DNA of 64,000 nt from Escallonia rubra. Taxonomy: Eukaryota > Streptophyta > Magnoliopsida > Escalloniales > Escalloniaceae. The DNA lies in the NCBI GenBank assembly GCA_033065855.1, contig JAVXUO010002353.1, positions 62,001 through 126,000 on the forward strand, read 5' to 3'. This document shows, one piece after another, positions 1 through 11,131 of the stretch (positions within the stretch are counted from its first letter, which is position 1; each line of letters begins with the position of its first letter). The translations under genes were made by a program, and so were the position numbers. Under the pieces are notes generated by a model, which was not told the DNA's origin, ran no database searches, and worked only from the letters and a program-made list of their open reading frames with translations.

Positions 1-1238
1 GGAGAATAGTCTTGTACCAAATTTATGCTGACAAATTTAAAGGACGGATGAAATGAATCTTATTATAATCCTTTTAAAGGCTAAATATGTTTGATCATTT
101 ACTATTACATTCCAACTTTAGAAACAATACCGAAAGTCTGAAACATCTCAAATGTGCTGATGTAGTATTAGAGATGTGGGGTACTCCACAGGCATGGGGA
201 AGGGCGGTGGGGGGAAGTGTGGATATGTGTGATACTAACACCTTTGTCCTTTTTTTTGAAACTAGACTACATATTAAGAGGAGAGCCCTTTCTCACTTCA
301 TCCCAATCCCTTAGACCCAGTTAAAAACCATCAAACACTAAACAAGAACTAGTTTAGTATGTTGGTTACTGCAACTTCTGAAACTAACTAGCTGATTCAG
401 AATGCCCATAGATGAAATAACAAATTTTCAGCATTCAAAAGGATTAAATAAAGGGAAATAAAAAGTTTGGCAATGTAATTCGAGTGGACTTACCGGTTCA
501 AGTTAGAGGGACAGAATATATTTAGGGCTTTGGGCCTACCTAATAAGAGGGTTTAACAATTTAATCGTTAAGGTTGTCTTTGTATTTGAGATTCTATCTT
601 GTAAAGCAAATTGACAAGAGTTTATGCTACTTGATGATGAGGTTTATCTAGAGTTTCAGTTTTTAACACATAATACCCTGCAGGTTAAAGAGAGAACAAG
701 AATCGTCTGTCGGAATTTGTCCCCTTTATGTTCCTTTCACTTTTTGGGGTCAATTATGGCAAGCTAATTACATTTCGATGAAACTAATCTCGCGAAAGTT
801 CTTAGATAAAAGCTTATGAGTTTAGGTATTATAAAAATTCTTTAGTTAATTTATAAGGTTTATAACACATTTTAGTTTACAATGTATTAAGATTTCCATG
901 CTACTTGAAATTTAAGTCAATTTAGTACTTTTTCTTCTTCTTCCTCTAAATCTTCCATGTGGATTTCCTTTTTTAAGATATATGGGCTTTTATTTTCATA
1001 TTATTGAGTGTCTTCATTTGAAATGGATGTCAAAATTTAGTCCTAATAGGTTAGTATCTTGGCTAGCTAGAGTTTTACCATGCTTAGAATTTGTTTCAAC
1101 GTCATATAAGGCAAATTTATTCAGCCACTATTCCTGCTAGCTAACCAATATAATAAATAGTAAGTTTCCATATTTCTTTGAAGTTGCTTGACGTGATTCT
1201 CTCGTTTACTTTCTTTACTTATGTAGTGCTACACGATC
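1..1238. other. Upstream region of RPL7, no gene seen
   Basis: This AT-rich stretch holds no convincing exon on either strand. Open frames are short and show no recognisable domain. The right end must contain the promoter and 5' leader of the ribosomal protein L7 gene. I could not pick out a TATA box or telo-box with confidence, and I saw no transposon ends. Confidence 0.5.
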
Positions 1239-3692
1239 ATGGCCGACGAGGAACCAAAGCCCCTCGCTTATATACCGGAGGTAATATTGAAAAAGAGGAA
1301 AAACAATGAAGAATGGGCAATTAGAAGGAAGCTGCAGTTGGAGCAGAGGGTGAAAAAATCCAAGGGAGATAATTTCGTTATCAAGAAGCCCGAGCAGTTC
1401 ATTAGAGAGTACCGAGACAAAGTAATTGATGCATAAGCTATTTCATTATTGTCAGTGCCTTCTACGTTGTGTTTAAGTAGCATGTTATTAATTTCTTTAT
1501 GGCTTCTGTATTTCACATAATATTTTAGTTACTTTTGATAGTGAGTATCTAATTCGGCTCAGATTTTGTTGCTTTAGGTGAAGTCATACTCTTTTTTTCT
1601 TTTTTTCCAGTATTTTTCTTTCTATTTGTAGTTTTTTCATTTAACATGATGCCATCTCATGCATTTTGTGATGTTTATTCTGAATCTGAACTTGTTGATC
1701 CCCTCAAGTTCTTTAACCCCTCTAGTGCTTGAGACTATCATTTTGTCACTTTCTTCTGTCTTAGTAAAATTCACCCCATTCATAATGCCATGTCATGTCC
1801 TGTTTCATTTGCTACTTGAAAAATCTTCTAGTTGTCTGCGTGTTTTATATCATATCCCAATAAATAACGATTTATCCATTCAAAATAGTGCAATGATAGT
1901 GATCACTGATCATCTATTATGAGGCATGTTTGCCAAAGGTTTCTACGTCTATATTTTAGTTTGTAATCTCATGTATACCTTTTGACCTGCCTGGTGGATT
2001 ATGTTTGCCATGGTGAATGCTAATGGGCCTTCTGGAATCAGTTGGAAATGTATGTAACTGGGCTTTGAACACAGGAGTTGGACCTAATCCAAATGAAATA
2101 CCGGGGAAAGCGTCAAAGACGAACGATATGGACACCAGAATCTAAACTCCTTTTCATCATACGCATACAGGGGTGGGTTCTGAAAGCCATATAGTAATGA
2201 TTTCCTGTACTTTCTGCTATATGTCCTTTTTGTTTGATATTCATTCGTTTCTTCAGGAAAAATGACATGCATCCCAAAACAAGGAAGCTCTTATACTCTC
2301 TGAGACTAAGGAGAATATTCAGTGGTGTCTTTGTGAAGGCAAGTGAAAGGATATTGGAGATTCTGCAGAAGGTGGAGCCATACGTCGCATACGGGTATGC
2401 AAATTAATCTTTACTTTCATTATTTGCTGCAAATAATATACCTCGAGGTAAATGGAAAAGTTGCGACAAGAGTTCAAGGAACTGAACAAGAACACTTGCT
2501 TGCCTAAGATGATGTAAAGTATCGGTGTGCATTTCAGCTTGTCACTTGGGATATCTATGTAGTCCATATGGATAGGCTTTATCTGGTATTGTACGTTCTG
2601 TTGAGGGTGAGATCTTGCATTAGCATTCTCCGCTTTCGCTTGTATGTTTTTTCCATTTTATTTTTACAAACCAAACAATGGATAAGGTTTTTGGCTATGG
2701 CTTCAGACTCTCTCTCTATGCTAGCGTTACACTCATGGACCTTATTGTTAGTTAATATCTGATCAAACATCATATTGATTATTGGTGCATTGTTGTACTA
2801 GAGCTTCCTGGTCAATATACCAGTTATTTAAGTAGCATCCGAATGGGTGGAAGTCATAGGAGAATTCAATGTTTGCGTCTTTTGTTGTTCAGCTTTTTGG
2901 AATAAAATTATGGTGAATTGTATATTGTACATTTGTACTTGAACTCGTTTTGGTAATTTTGTCCAAGTGGTTTCCTCCAAATCCCTCAGATCTGAGGATT
3001 TCTGTTGAATCGATTGTAAGCAAATGAGAGTTGAATAGGTTTAAGGTCGTCAAACTACACCACCTTTTTTTTCTTTTGCTTTGACAAGTCAAGTCAATAG
3101 ATTATAGAAGTTGGAGTGGCAGTTGCCAACCCAACTTTGTCGTTCAAAAGAACAGCAATTTGACTGCTTGCAATGAAAATATAGGGAATAGTTAAGAAAG
3201 TAGATAATTTGGAGTCATGTCACATTTACCTTGCATCACTGACAATTGTTCTCTATTGCGGTCTGATAATGGTCTCTATGCATCTACTTTTCTTCCTGAA
3301 GATATCCTAATCTCAAGAATGTGAATGATCTGATATACAAGAAAGGGTTGGCGAAGGTTGACAAGCAGAGAGTCCCTTTAACAGACAACAACATGATTGA
3401 ACAGGTATCCAAAGTAGCTCACTTAGTTGTATGGCGTTTCCCCTTCTTTCAACTCCTTTTCATTTTGTCTTGGCAGGCACTGGGTCAGTATGGCATTATA
3501 TGCATAGAGGACATAGTAAATGAGATTGCTAATGTTGGTAAACATTTTAAGGAGGTCACAAGTTTTCTGTGCCCCTTTGCACTGAACAAGCCGGAGAAAG
3601 CATTGCAGGGTAAGAAAAAGCCATACAAGGACGGGGGAGATGCAGGAAATCGCGAGGATCACATTAATGATTTGATCAGTATGATGAATTAG
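1239..3692 (+). CDS. RPL7: 60S ribosomal protein L7 (uL30), five exons
   Basis: This is a structural protein of the cytosolic large ribosomal subunit. The exons I assign are 1239-1421, 2075-2172, 2257-2394, 3302-3404 and 3477-3692. Every intron begins GT and ends AG, phases match, and the joined frame is 245 residues, the usual size for plant L7. The N-terminus has the lysine-rich start of plant L7 (IPEVILKKRKN). Exons 2-3 give LLFIIRIQGKNDMHPKTRK, and exons 4-5 give DKQRVPLTDNNMIEQALGQ and the C-terminal REDHINDLISMMN. The start is the only ATG that opens the conserved N-terminus. It sits in CGATCATGG, with G at +4. No frameshift or missing segment was seen, so I expect an active gene. Plants carry several L7 paralogues, and which one this is cannot be told here. 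Confidence 0.95.
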
Positions 3693-4590
3693 CATAATAG
3701 CAGAGGTCCAAGATAAGATGTTGACTTGGTTAGTACTCTCTGTGCGCGGAAGTGAAACTCAAATTATAAATGCTATGCCGTTCTGTCTAGGTGTTCGCCA
3801 AACAATGGGGTGGAAGTGACTGGCCCGTGCAAACTGTGGTAGAGATATCCATTTTCCCCGGGCTGTGGTCTGCCGTGTAATCATCTCAGATGGTTCCCTA
3901 AGAGCTGCTGCTATGTTTTTGTATGTCTCGTCTCCATTTCTTTGAAGGTTTTTGGTTTCTGCTGCATCTTGATTCATGAAGTATTCAAAAATGACACGTT
4001 GATCATCACATCTTAAATATTTCAGATAAGATGTTTTGTTCTCCCATCGTATGTTTGTTATCTACTTGGCCTTCTATTTGTCTATCTACTTCTATTTTCC
4101 CTTCTTTTGTCCATATTTTGTTGGCCGCTAAAAGAGAGATTTAGGGAAGTAATTGTCCAAGAAACTCTATAGGAAAAGCTCTTTGCTAAGAAAATATTGG
4201 GCGCACCAGGATCACCAAAGACGCTCTTTCGAACATCCTAAAATGTAAATATTAAAGACACTGCATGAAGAGAGCATAGTTTCTTAGTCTTCATTTACTG
4301 GGTTACCTTCTTTTTTTTGATAATAAGGGAATAACATTGATAATAAAGACCGAATTACAAAATTCACCTCACTAGCCTTACGCCATTTTACATTATATGG
4401 TAACGATAATTCATGACATGTCCATGACTGCAAAATCACGGACACCCCCAAAAAACGAGACAAGTAGTTGGTTAGATGGAGCGTTGAATCCTGTTAGAGC
4501 AAATAGTTACATTTATTGTGTTGGTTCAAACGAAATTGCCTTTACCGAAAGAGCTGCTTCAACAAAAGAAAGCCAAGTGAAGCCAGGCTT
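3693..4590. other. 3' side of RPL7, no gene seen
   Basis: The first few hundred bases should contain the RPL7 3' UTR. A T-rich tract near 4311 followed by AT-rich sequence looks like the tail of an old inserted sequence, but no defining ends are visible. No domain was recognised. Confidence 0.4.
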
Positions 4591-4745
4591 AGATCCACCA
4601 ATCAATTACTTCCTCTTCAGTACAACTAGGAGCTTCAAAAATCAAAACTTCCACTTCCCCCTTTACAAAGTTTTGCTTCAAAAAGTTCAGAAAACAGAAG
4701 ACACTTTTGCTAGAGAGAAATGCTCTCTGCAACTCTCACTCACTC
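4591..4745 (+). repeat. Partial copy of the glycosyltransferase gene 5' leader
   Basis: This segment aligns with 8905-9085, just upstream of the glycosyltransferase start codon. Shared blocks in the same order include AGATCCACCAATCAATT, CCCCCTTTA, TTTTGCTTCAAAAAGT and CAACTCTCACTC. Beyond 4745 the similarity fades and no glycosyltransferase coding sequence follows. It is therefore a truncated duplicate of a promoter or 5' UTR. An open frame of about 119 codons across 4397-4756 has no domain and is best read as chance. Confidence 0.75.
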
Positions 4746-5910
4746 TCCTCTGCTAGAGAGAGACACAAACACAAATATAATCAAATCAACACGACCACCA
4801 CAACACCAAATGTCTCCCATAAACCCAAAATAAAAAGAATCTAACCCATGAACACGCGAGGAAACAACAACGTCTACACGACGTAAGTGTAGCACTTTCA
4901 GAATGTATGTCTGTGCGCGCGCGTGGATGCGCACATCATAAGAACAACATAACATTGAAAGCTTATGTGTGTGCATGTGGGTGTGTGTTAGCCCTTCTTT
5001 GTCAAGGAAGATGCGGAACAGCAACACAAAAGGAAAAACATAAACCAGCCTTGTGCTGTTACATACTCCTACTTGATTCTGTTTGTTTAGGTACACCAGC
5101 AACCTTCCTGGCTTTGTTATTTGATTCTGACTTTTCGAGTAGTTCGTGGCACATGGTGGTTATGATTAGCCATGGTCCATGTTAGAAGCATTACGAAGAA
5201 ATATAGATACAAAATTTTCAGAATAAAAATAGAAGGTAGCGTGGATAGGGTGCGGATTAGGTCACTCTCGTAATACGATTTGCAACCCTTCAGATTATCA
5301 CTGGTATTACAAGGTTCTTGGCGCGTCCCCTCTAGGATATAACAGCCCAACTCACTGTTGCTTCAGTCGTAATTCTGTAGAAACAATGAATCAGAAGCAT
5401 CACTCGAAAATGCTATTAGTGTATAGGGTATCAGAAAATGAAATAAAGAAAGCTAAAGTTGGTGGATAGAAAAATACGAGAAAATGCTCCTTATCTTAGT
5501 GAGTTAGATGTTAAAAGCTGAGATTGGTGGGGATAATGGTAGTAAAAATTAAACATTATCGTGGATAACGCAAATGAAACTCGTATCTCCTCTATCTGTA
5601 CTTCCTCCCTTCGTATAAGAGTCAAGCACACGTAACAAAGAGGTTAAGTAACATCCTTACTATACCCTTTAAAGTTTCTATGAAAAAATTAACATGAGAC
5701 GAGTGTTTTTAAAATGTTTATGTACGTAAAAATATTTTCACTCACGAGCAATGTGAGAGTAAAGTATCTAATGAATTTTCTCGAAGTTTCAATACTTTTC
5801 CAAAACCGTTTTTGTTTATGGAAAATAGAAAATTTTATTAAAATACTTCAACGGTCCGAAGAATTTGTCAAAGACCATCCAAGACAGAGTTTCATACTTC
5901 TAAATTCTAG
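4746..5910. other. Intergenic, no gene seen
   Basis: Low-complexity and AT-rich sequence with a GT-rich patch near 4905-4990. Open frames on both strands are short and unrecognisable. No transposon ends were identified. Confidence 0.4.
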
Positions 5911-6098
5911 TTCTAGTAAATAAATAAGTAATGCAACAACGTGGGACAATCAAGTGGGTTTCACCTTCATATTGTAGGAAATGGTAGTGTTTGTTGGGAT
6001 AAATTCTAGTAAATAAATAAGTAATGCAATAACGTGGGACAATCAAGTGGGTTTCACCTTCATATTGTAGGAAATGCTAAGTGTGTTGGGCAGAATTT
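5911..6098. repeat. Two-copy tandem duplication, 94-bp period
   Basis: The unit starting TTCTAGTAAATAAATAAG at 5911 is repeated at 6005 with very few changes. Differences include CAACAACG versus CAATAACG and a diverged 3' end. High identity suggests a recent local duplication. No coding content. Confidence 0.85.
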
Positions 6099-6461
6099 TG
6101 AAGTCTTTCTTTTGTAATGTAAACTTCTTAGGTTGGGCTTATGACTGTTTGGAAGGTGGCTAGGCACATTTCGTGGGCCTATGATTCCCTATGAACAAAA
6201 AAAAAAAAAAAAATTTTTGAAACAAAGTTTGATGGGGATCATTACAATGGATTATGATACTCTGCTCGGCGTTTAACTATATTTTAGCGTAGAAAGGTTG
6301 TCGTTAAAAAAATTAAAAATAACGATAATAATTCATTGTTAAATTTGTTAGGATATATTTACTGTACATCAAACAAATCCTGATCCGCTACAATACAGAT
6401 AACTTTAGAGATAATTTCTATAATCATCCCTTGTTGAAAATACTGAATGGCCCAAGATTAA
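6099..6461. other. Intergenic, no gene seen
   Basis: AT-rich sequence with an A homopolymer near 6197-6213. The right end (6453-6461) is the left TSD of the following MITE. Confidence 0.4.
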
Positions 6462-6611
6462 GGATCAGGATCCCCTGCTGTAACCATGGGTTACAGCAAG
6501 GGTGCTGTCCCCATTGTTGTGAGAGGGGGAAGAGAGCCTCTCTCTCTCTTCCCCCTCTCACAACAATGGGGACAGCACCCCTGCTGTGGTTACAGCAGGG
6601 AATCCTAATCC
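6462..6611. mobile_element. 150-bp foldback MITE, 9-bp TSD (MULE-type)
   Basis: The element starts GGATCAGGATCCCCTGCTG and its end is the reverse complement of GGATTAGGATTCCCTGCTG. It is flanked by the identical 9-bp direct repeat CAAGATTAA at 6453-6461 and 6612-6620. The two arms are almost fully complementary over about 65 bases, apart from a short extra segment in the left arm, and meet at a CT-rich centre near 6540. A 9-bp TSD is the hallmark of Mutator-like elements. A diverged relative lies at 62313-62440. Confidence 0.85.
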
Positions 6612-7039
6612 CAAGATTAATGATCTGGATCATCTAGAACTGTTAAATTTTCCTACCTCCCTTGATCTTCTTACGATCTCATCAGTCCCGTGATCTAACG
6701 ATTTTAAATAGTCGAGAGAGCTGTGATTCAGGACTGTCCGATATTTATACGATCTCATAGTGTTTAATTCTCCGAAGTATGCAATGAAACATTTGGGATA
6801 TACAAGGGGCCAAAGTGCCATGTGTACAGTAATGATTGCTTGTTTGCAGATCGTGCGATGCCATTGGTTTGAAAAGTGCGAAATAAATGAAAATAGTAGG
6901 AAGCACTGCCGCGCCACTAATATTTGACTTTTTTGGAGGCTTGGCTGGTTCAATTCGGCTCTCATCGGCTCGGCCCAGCGTAACACAATTGCGGCATTGT
7001 CGGATAGCCGTCCAGCCTGTCCTCGTGAAATTAGAATAA
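6612..7039. other. Intergenic between two MULE-type insertions
   Basis: No gene was recognised. The right end, TTAGAATAA at 7031-7039, is the left TSD of the Pack-MULE. Confidence 0.4.
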
Positions 7040-8167
7040 TGGCAAATTACACCTATGTCTCTGAAATTAGGATATAATTACAGTCAAAGACATTAAGTTT
7101 TAAAATGTAACATATCATGATCAAACACTTTTAAAATGTATCAGCCGTGTTCATCCGTCAGGGTTCCGTCCAAAAAATGTACTTTTTATGATGTCATCAA
7201 TATATATTTTTAAAATGACGATACTACCCCTTGTACTGTATATACTGAATATTTTTTAAAATTTTAAATTAAGATTTCAAGCCTTAATTTAAAGATTAGA
7301 GTTTTAAACCCTAAAATTGATTTGTTATCTATTTGTGCAGTCTATTTCATCAAAATTTCTCATTCTGCATCAAAACCCTAAGGGTCTCAATCTGCAAATT
7401 AGGGTTTTGAAACCTTAATTTGCAAGTTAGGGTTTTGTTTGCACACAGTGAAGGTCCTGTGCAGCAATGCCCCACCACAACTTCCTGCGCTCCCACCCCC
7501 TCTCCCCTCCGTCATCACCCTCAACTGCATCGAGGACACTGCCCTGGAGCAGGAATGCCTTGCCGGTGTCGAGCACGTCCCACTCAGCCGCCTGGCAGAG
7601 GCCAGGATCGAGTCTGCCGCCGTCCTCCTCTTCCACTCACTCACCTTTCTTCCCCGCGTCGCCCAGAGTCGCCTCCGCCCCTGGCAGCTGGTCCTCTTCC
7701 TCCGCCGGACTCATCTGCTCTCACGCCATCTCTCTTGCCAACCGGAGAAGTAAAACTAATAAGAGAAACCAGCGGGTAAGAGTGACGCATTGACACTAAT
7801 TTCTGGCCAGTAAAAGCAATCTGAACCCAAGGGCAACGAAACTCCAACGACTGACACTAATTTTCGGCGTCCCCTTCGTCCTGTTCGGCGATTCCTTCAT
7901 CTTCAGCATCGACGGTTCTCAGGCTGCCCCTCATCTCATCTCCCCTCAGTGGTGCCACTGTTGTCTGTGTGTGTCTGTAACGTTGAAAAGGAAGACATGG
8001 ACAAATCAAGAATTTCAATTTTATTTAGGAGCAATTCAGTCTTTTCGTCAAAATCGTTATGAATTTTTGTATTCCATCTGGTCAACGGACATAAGTGTAA
8101 TTTGTTCAAATTATTTTCCTTACCTGTAATTATACCATAATCTCAGGGACATAGGTGTAATTTGCCC
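7040..8167. mobile_element. Pack-MULE carrying an ANGUSTIFOLIA gene fragment
   Basis: A 1128-bp element bounded by terminal inverted repeats of about 45 bp: left (T)GGCAAATTACACCTATG, right the reverse complement of GGGCAAATTACACCTATG. It is flanked by the identical 9-bp TSD TTAGAATAA (7031-7039 and 8168-8176), which marks it as Mutator-like. No transposase was seen, so it is non-autonomous. The interior switches abruptly from AT-rich to GC-rich around 7440-7990. Part of that stretch is an acquired host gene fragment (7505-7745). A second GC-rich stretch at 7860-7970 could be another acquired piece but was not identified. Confidence 0.9.
7505..7745 (+). pseudogene. AN: Captured fragment of ANGUSTIFOLIA (CtBP-like)
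   Basis: The + strand encodes VITLNCIEDTALEQE, then HVPLSRLAEARIESAAVLL, FLPRVAQSRLRPWQLVL and directly RRTHLLSRH. This is the N-terminal signature of the plant C-terminal-binding-protein homologue ANGUSTIFOLIA, which acts in cell-shape control and at the Golgi/nucleus. From memory of the family, the roughly 40 residues that normally lie between QLIL and GLLRRTHLLSRH are missing. The captured copy is therefore internally deleted, or joins two exonic pieces. The frame is open through this stretch but stops soon after, near 7753. It lies inside the Pack-MULE, in GC-rich sequence unlike its surroundings. Confidence 0.85.
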
Positions 8168-9167
8168 TTAGAATAAACATATAGTGCAATATTCTTGACT
8201 TTTGATTTTATTCATTTATTTATAGTCAAAGAGGTTATACAGTCAAATGATAAATCACTGCAGTAAATCTTAAGGATCAATGAGTCACCAAATGGATTTA
8301 TAGTAATTACTATTTATCCTAAACAGACATACATTTATATCCTCAGCAAAAAAAAAATCGTTAATGCATCTTTAGTGACAAATAAGTGAGCATACGTCCT
8401 CACTTTAAAAAAATTCATTTATCACTTTACTCATTAATAACCCTACTCATATTTTACGGTCAATTAACGTGCAACATGCAAGTAAACATCTAAATCTACG
8501 TACAATAGAAAAAGTTTGAAAAGTCAAATGACAAAATGATAGTACCCAAGTGTAACTCTTTAGCATACAAACGTCTTTACTTTTGTATCCTCGCACGCTT
8601 TTCAACGCTTACCGTCCATTTTTGTCTTGGAGGCGAAAAATTTGTCACCGAAGCGCATCAGAGAGCGCTACGTAATGATTGTTAGCTGACACAAACATAT
8701 AACGTAGTTGAGAAATAGTGTAATATGATTATCAATTTCCTCAACTTTCTTTTGGTTTAATTGATTTTCTTCGTCCTTTTTACTGAATTGAAATATTGAA
8801 CCATGTCATGTCTTGGCTGTAGAGCTTCTACAGTGAACAAAGTTCTTGTCATGCTGCTACATTCTTGGTCTGACCAAAGCATTGAAGGAGCCAAGCTCAT
8901 ATGAAGATCCACCAATCAATTCTTTACTTCCTCTACAAAGGACAACCAGACACTTCAGAAATAAAAGCTTCCGCTCTCCCCCTTTATTACAGACTTTTGC
9001 TTCAAAAAGTCCAAAACACAAAGAACACTTTCATTTCTTCCCACTTTGCCGCCTCTCCCCCCACTGAAAAATGCAACTCTCACTCCTTCCGTCTTGCTAA
9101 ACGCCAACAAGGATGAAATCACCACCCCCACCACCACCAGAGAAGAAGATAAATCCCACAGGCAGCC
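8168..9167 (+). promoter_or_regulatory. Upstream region and 5' leader of the glycosyltransferase gene
   Basis: AT-rich from 8177 to about 8850, then a pyrimidine- and CAC-rich stretch (8905-9165) typical of a transcribed plant leader, ending at the start codon at 9168. The part 8905-9085 is duplicated at 4591-4745. No other gene was seen. Confidence 0.5.
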
Positions 9168-10484
9168 ATGGAAAGCGCCAAGAATTGCATTAGCTCCACC
9201 AGCCACCTCTTTCACCTCTTGAACAGGGCCAGCAGATCCCTCCTTGCGCTCCTCTCCCTCCTCCTGCTCCTTCTCCTGACCTACAATGCCGCGGAAATTT
9301 TCTGCACCCACTTCCCCCTTCCCGCCAAAACTTCACCGGAGCCCGCCAGTTTCTCGCCGGAAAGAGTTGCCGGAGAATCAAGGAAATGGGTACCCGTGGC
9401 TTCTTCCGTGATGTACGCAGTGAAAGAAGAGGGCCCGCCTGCAATCCCAAAGACCCACTTGCGCCTTTTGAGGAAATCCCACAGCTTCGAGGGTTTCGCT
9501 AACAATTCGTCGCCGAAGAAACGTCGGCGAAAGCGCAGGTATCCGTTCAAGATTCTCCGGCTCGAGCCGAAGCGGTTCTCAGCTAGAGTGAAAGAGTTCT
9601 TCGGTGAGAATTTGTCAAACTCTTCTTGTGAAGTTAGGTTCTTTATGACTTGGATTTCTTCATTGGAGTCATTTGGTGATAGGGAAGTTTTCACAATTGA
9701 GACTTTGTTCAAGTCACATCCAAATGGGTGCTTGGTAATCGTGTCGGATTCGCTAGATTCAAGGAGGGGGATGAGGATTTTAATGCCCTTTTTGGATAGA
9801 GGGTTCAGGGTGACTGCAATTTCACCTGATTTCAATTACTTGTTCAAGAAAACTTTCGCGGAATCTTGGTTTGAGAGGTTAAAGAGAGGCAATGTTGATC
9901 CGGGGGAGGTTTCATTAGGCCAAAACCTGTCAAATTTGCTTAGGCTGGCTCTGTTGTACAAGTTTGGGGGAGTTTATTTAGACACTGATGTTATAGTTCT
10001 GAGGAGTTTTGTGAACCTGACGAATTCGATTGGGGCACAGACTGTTGATCTGGAAACGAAGAATTGGAGCCGGCTGAACAATGCTGTAATGGTGTTTGAT
10101 AAAGGGCATCCTTTGCTTTACAAGTTTATTCAAGAATTTGCACTTACATTCAACGGGAACAAATGGGGTCATAATGGTCCTTACTTGGTTTCCAGGGTTG
10201 TTTCGAGGGTAAATGGAAGACCCGGATTTGATTTTAGTGTGTTGCCTCCAATGGCATTTTATCCGGTTGACTGGAGTAGAATCCATGGTCTATTTCGGGG
10301 GCCTAGGAATTCGACTGACTTAAAATGGTTGCTCGGTAAACTCAGGCAAATTCGCAGCCAGAGCTTTGCAGTACACCTTTGGAACAAGCAGAGTCGCGGC
10401 CTCGTGGCGGAAGATGGGAGCATCATTAGACGAATTATGGCGGATTGCTGTGTCTTCTGCAATTCTTCTGCACCAACTTTGTAA
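9168..10484 (+). CDS. GT32-type alpha-1,4-glycosyltransferase family protein, single exon
   Basis: This uninterrupted 438-residue frame encodes a type II Golgi-style glycosyltransferase. Residues about 22-45 form a leucine-rich transmembrane anchor. A lysine/arginine-rich stem near 117-125 follows. The catalytic region has LLRLALLYKFGGVYLDTDV with the metal/nucleotide-sugar-binding DXD motif (DTD, residues 272-274). The C-terminal part (NAVMVFDKGHPLLYKFIQEF, KWGHNGPYLVSRV, HLWNKQSR) matches the conserved C-terminus shared with lactosylceramide 4-alpha-galactosyltransferases. Plant members are annotated by this homology, and their acceptor substrates are mostly unproven. The start is the first ATG before the signal anchor. 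No lesions seen. The leader is partly duplicated 4.3 kb upstream. Confidence 0.92.
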   Translation: MESAKNCISSTSHLFHLLNRASRSLLALLSLLLLLLLTYNAAEIFCTHFPLPAKTSPEPASFSPERVAGESRKWVPVASSVMYAVKEEGPPAIPKTHLRLLRKSHSFEGFANNSSPKKRRRKRRYPFKILRLEPKRFSARVKEFFGENLSNSSCEVRFFMTWISSLESFGDREVFTIETLFKSHPNGCLVIVSDSLDSRRGMRILMPFLDRGFRVTAISPDFNYLFKKTFAESWFERLKRGNVDPGEVSLGQNLSNLLRLALLYKFGGVYLDTDVIVLRSFVNLTNSIGAQTVDLETKNWSRLNNAVMVFDKGHPLLYKFIQEFALTFNGNKWGHNGPYLVSRVVSRVNGRPGFDFSVLPPMAFYPVDWSRIHGLFRGPRNSTDLKWLLGKLRQIRSQSFAVHLWNKQSRGLVAEDGSIIRRIMADCCVFCNSSAPTL

Positions 10485-10770
10485 GTACAGAACAAAGAAC
10501 ACACAAGTTTATGCATTAGCTAATTGCATTTACTCTTAGTTTTTACGGCGTTGAAGTGTTGTTGTATGTGGTTATGGACCAACTCAGTCCATTCCACAAA
10601 GTCCGATCATGAAGAACATGTAAGATAATCTTTCCTTTAAGAGTTTTACACAGACTATAAATTTTATAGTTGAGAAAACAGATCAATCATTGGTGTTTAT
10701 TCCACTTGTATCAATATTAAATCTAGCAATTTTTAAGCATTTAGTTCCCTTGTCATCCTCTTCTGGTTTG
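10485..10770 (+). other. 3' flank of the glycosyltransferase gene
   Basis: Probable 3' UTR and downstream sequence. No separate feature seen. Confidence 0.4.
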
Positions 10771-10779
10771 GGCACCGAC

Positions 10780-11122
10780 CTATGTAACATGGACTCGTTC
10801 CGAGTGTCCGAGTCGAATACGTGTCCAAATGTTGGATTCGTCTAATTTCTAAAACCCAAAACACGGGGACACGACAAAGTGTTCCTATCTCTTGTTATTT
10901 TTCAGTTATTCCTTAGTTAACATGGTGTTTTATCTGGTGCATATTGTCCTACTTTAACACTTTTATCATCTTATAACAATAACAATCTAAAAGAAACATA
11001 TAAGATAATGCTTTTGATGGCATATTCTATGAAATGGGTCCGACACATATCCCATATGCATGTCTAAGTGTCGAGTACCCGACACGGGTACTTCATCATT
11101 TTTGAACAGTCCATGTAACATA
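10780..11122. mobile_element. Non-autonomous TIR element, about 343 bp, imperfect TSD
   Basis: The left end TATGTAACATGGACT is mirrored by the right end, whose reverse complement reads TATGTTACATGGACT. The flanks GGCACCGA (10771-10778) and GGCACCAA (11123-11130) match at 7 of 8 bases. This suggests a hAT-like 8-bp TSD, or a 9-bp TSD if one more base is included. The interior has CGTGTCC and GACACG motifs in both orientations. No coding capacity. Confidence 0.6.
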
Positions 11123-11131
11123 GGCACCAAC

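Noticed and set aside
4397-4756. 119-codon open frame upstream of the glycosyltransferase
   Set aside because: Its second half is the duplicated 5' leader of the 9168 gene, which is untranslated there. The first half has no recognisable domain.
6462-6611. Hairpin considered as a miRNA gene
   Set aside because: The perfect 9-bp TSD and terminal inverted repeats make it a MITE; miRNA status would need small-RNA data.
7860-7975. Possible GDSL-esterase fragment (PFVLFGDS) in the Pack-MULE
   Set aside because: Only eight residues fit the GDSL block and the following sequence does not match, so the call is not supported.
9281-9835. 184-codon minus-strand frame
   Set aside because: It is antisense to the glycosyltransferase coding sequence, with no features of its own.
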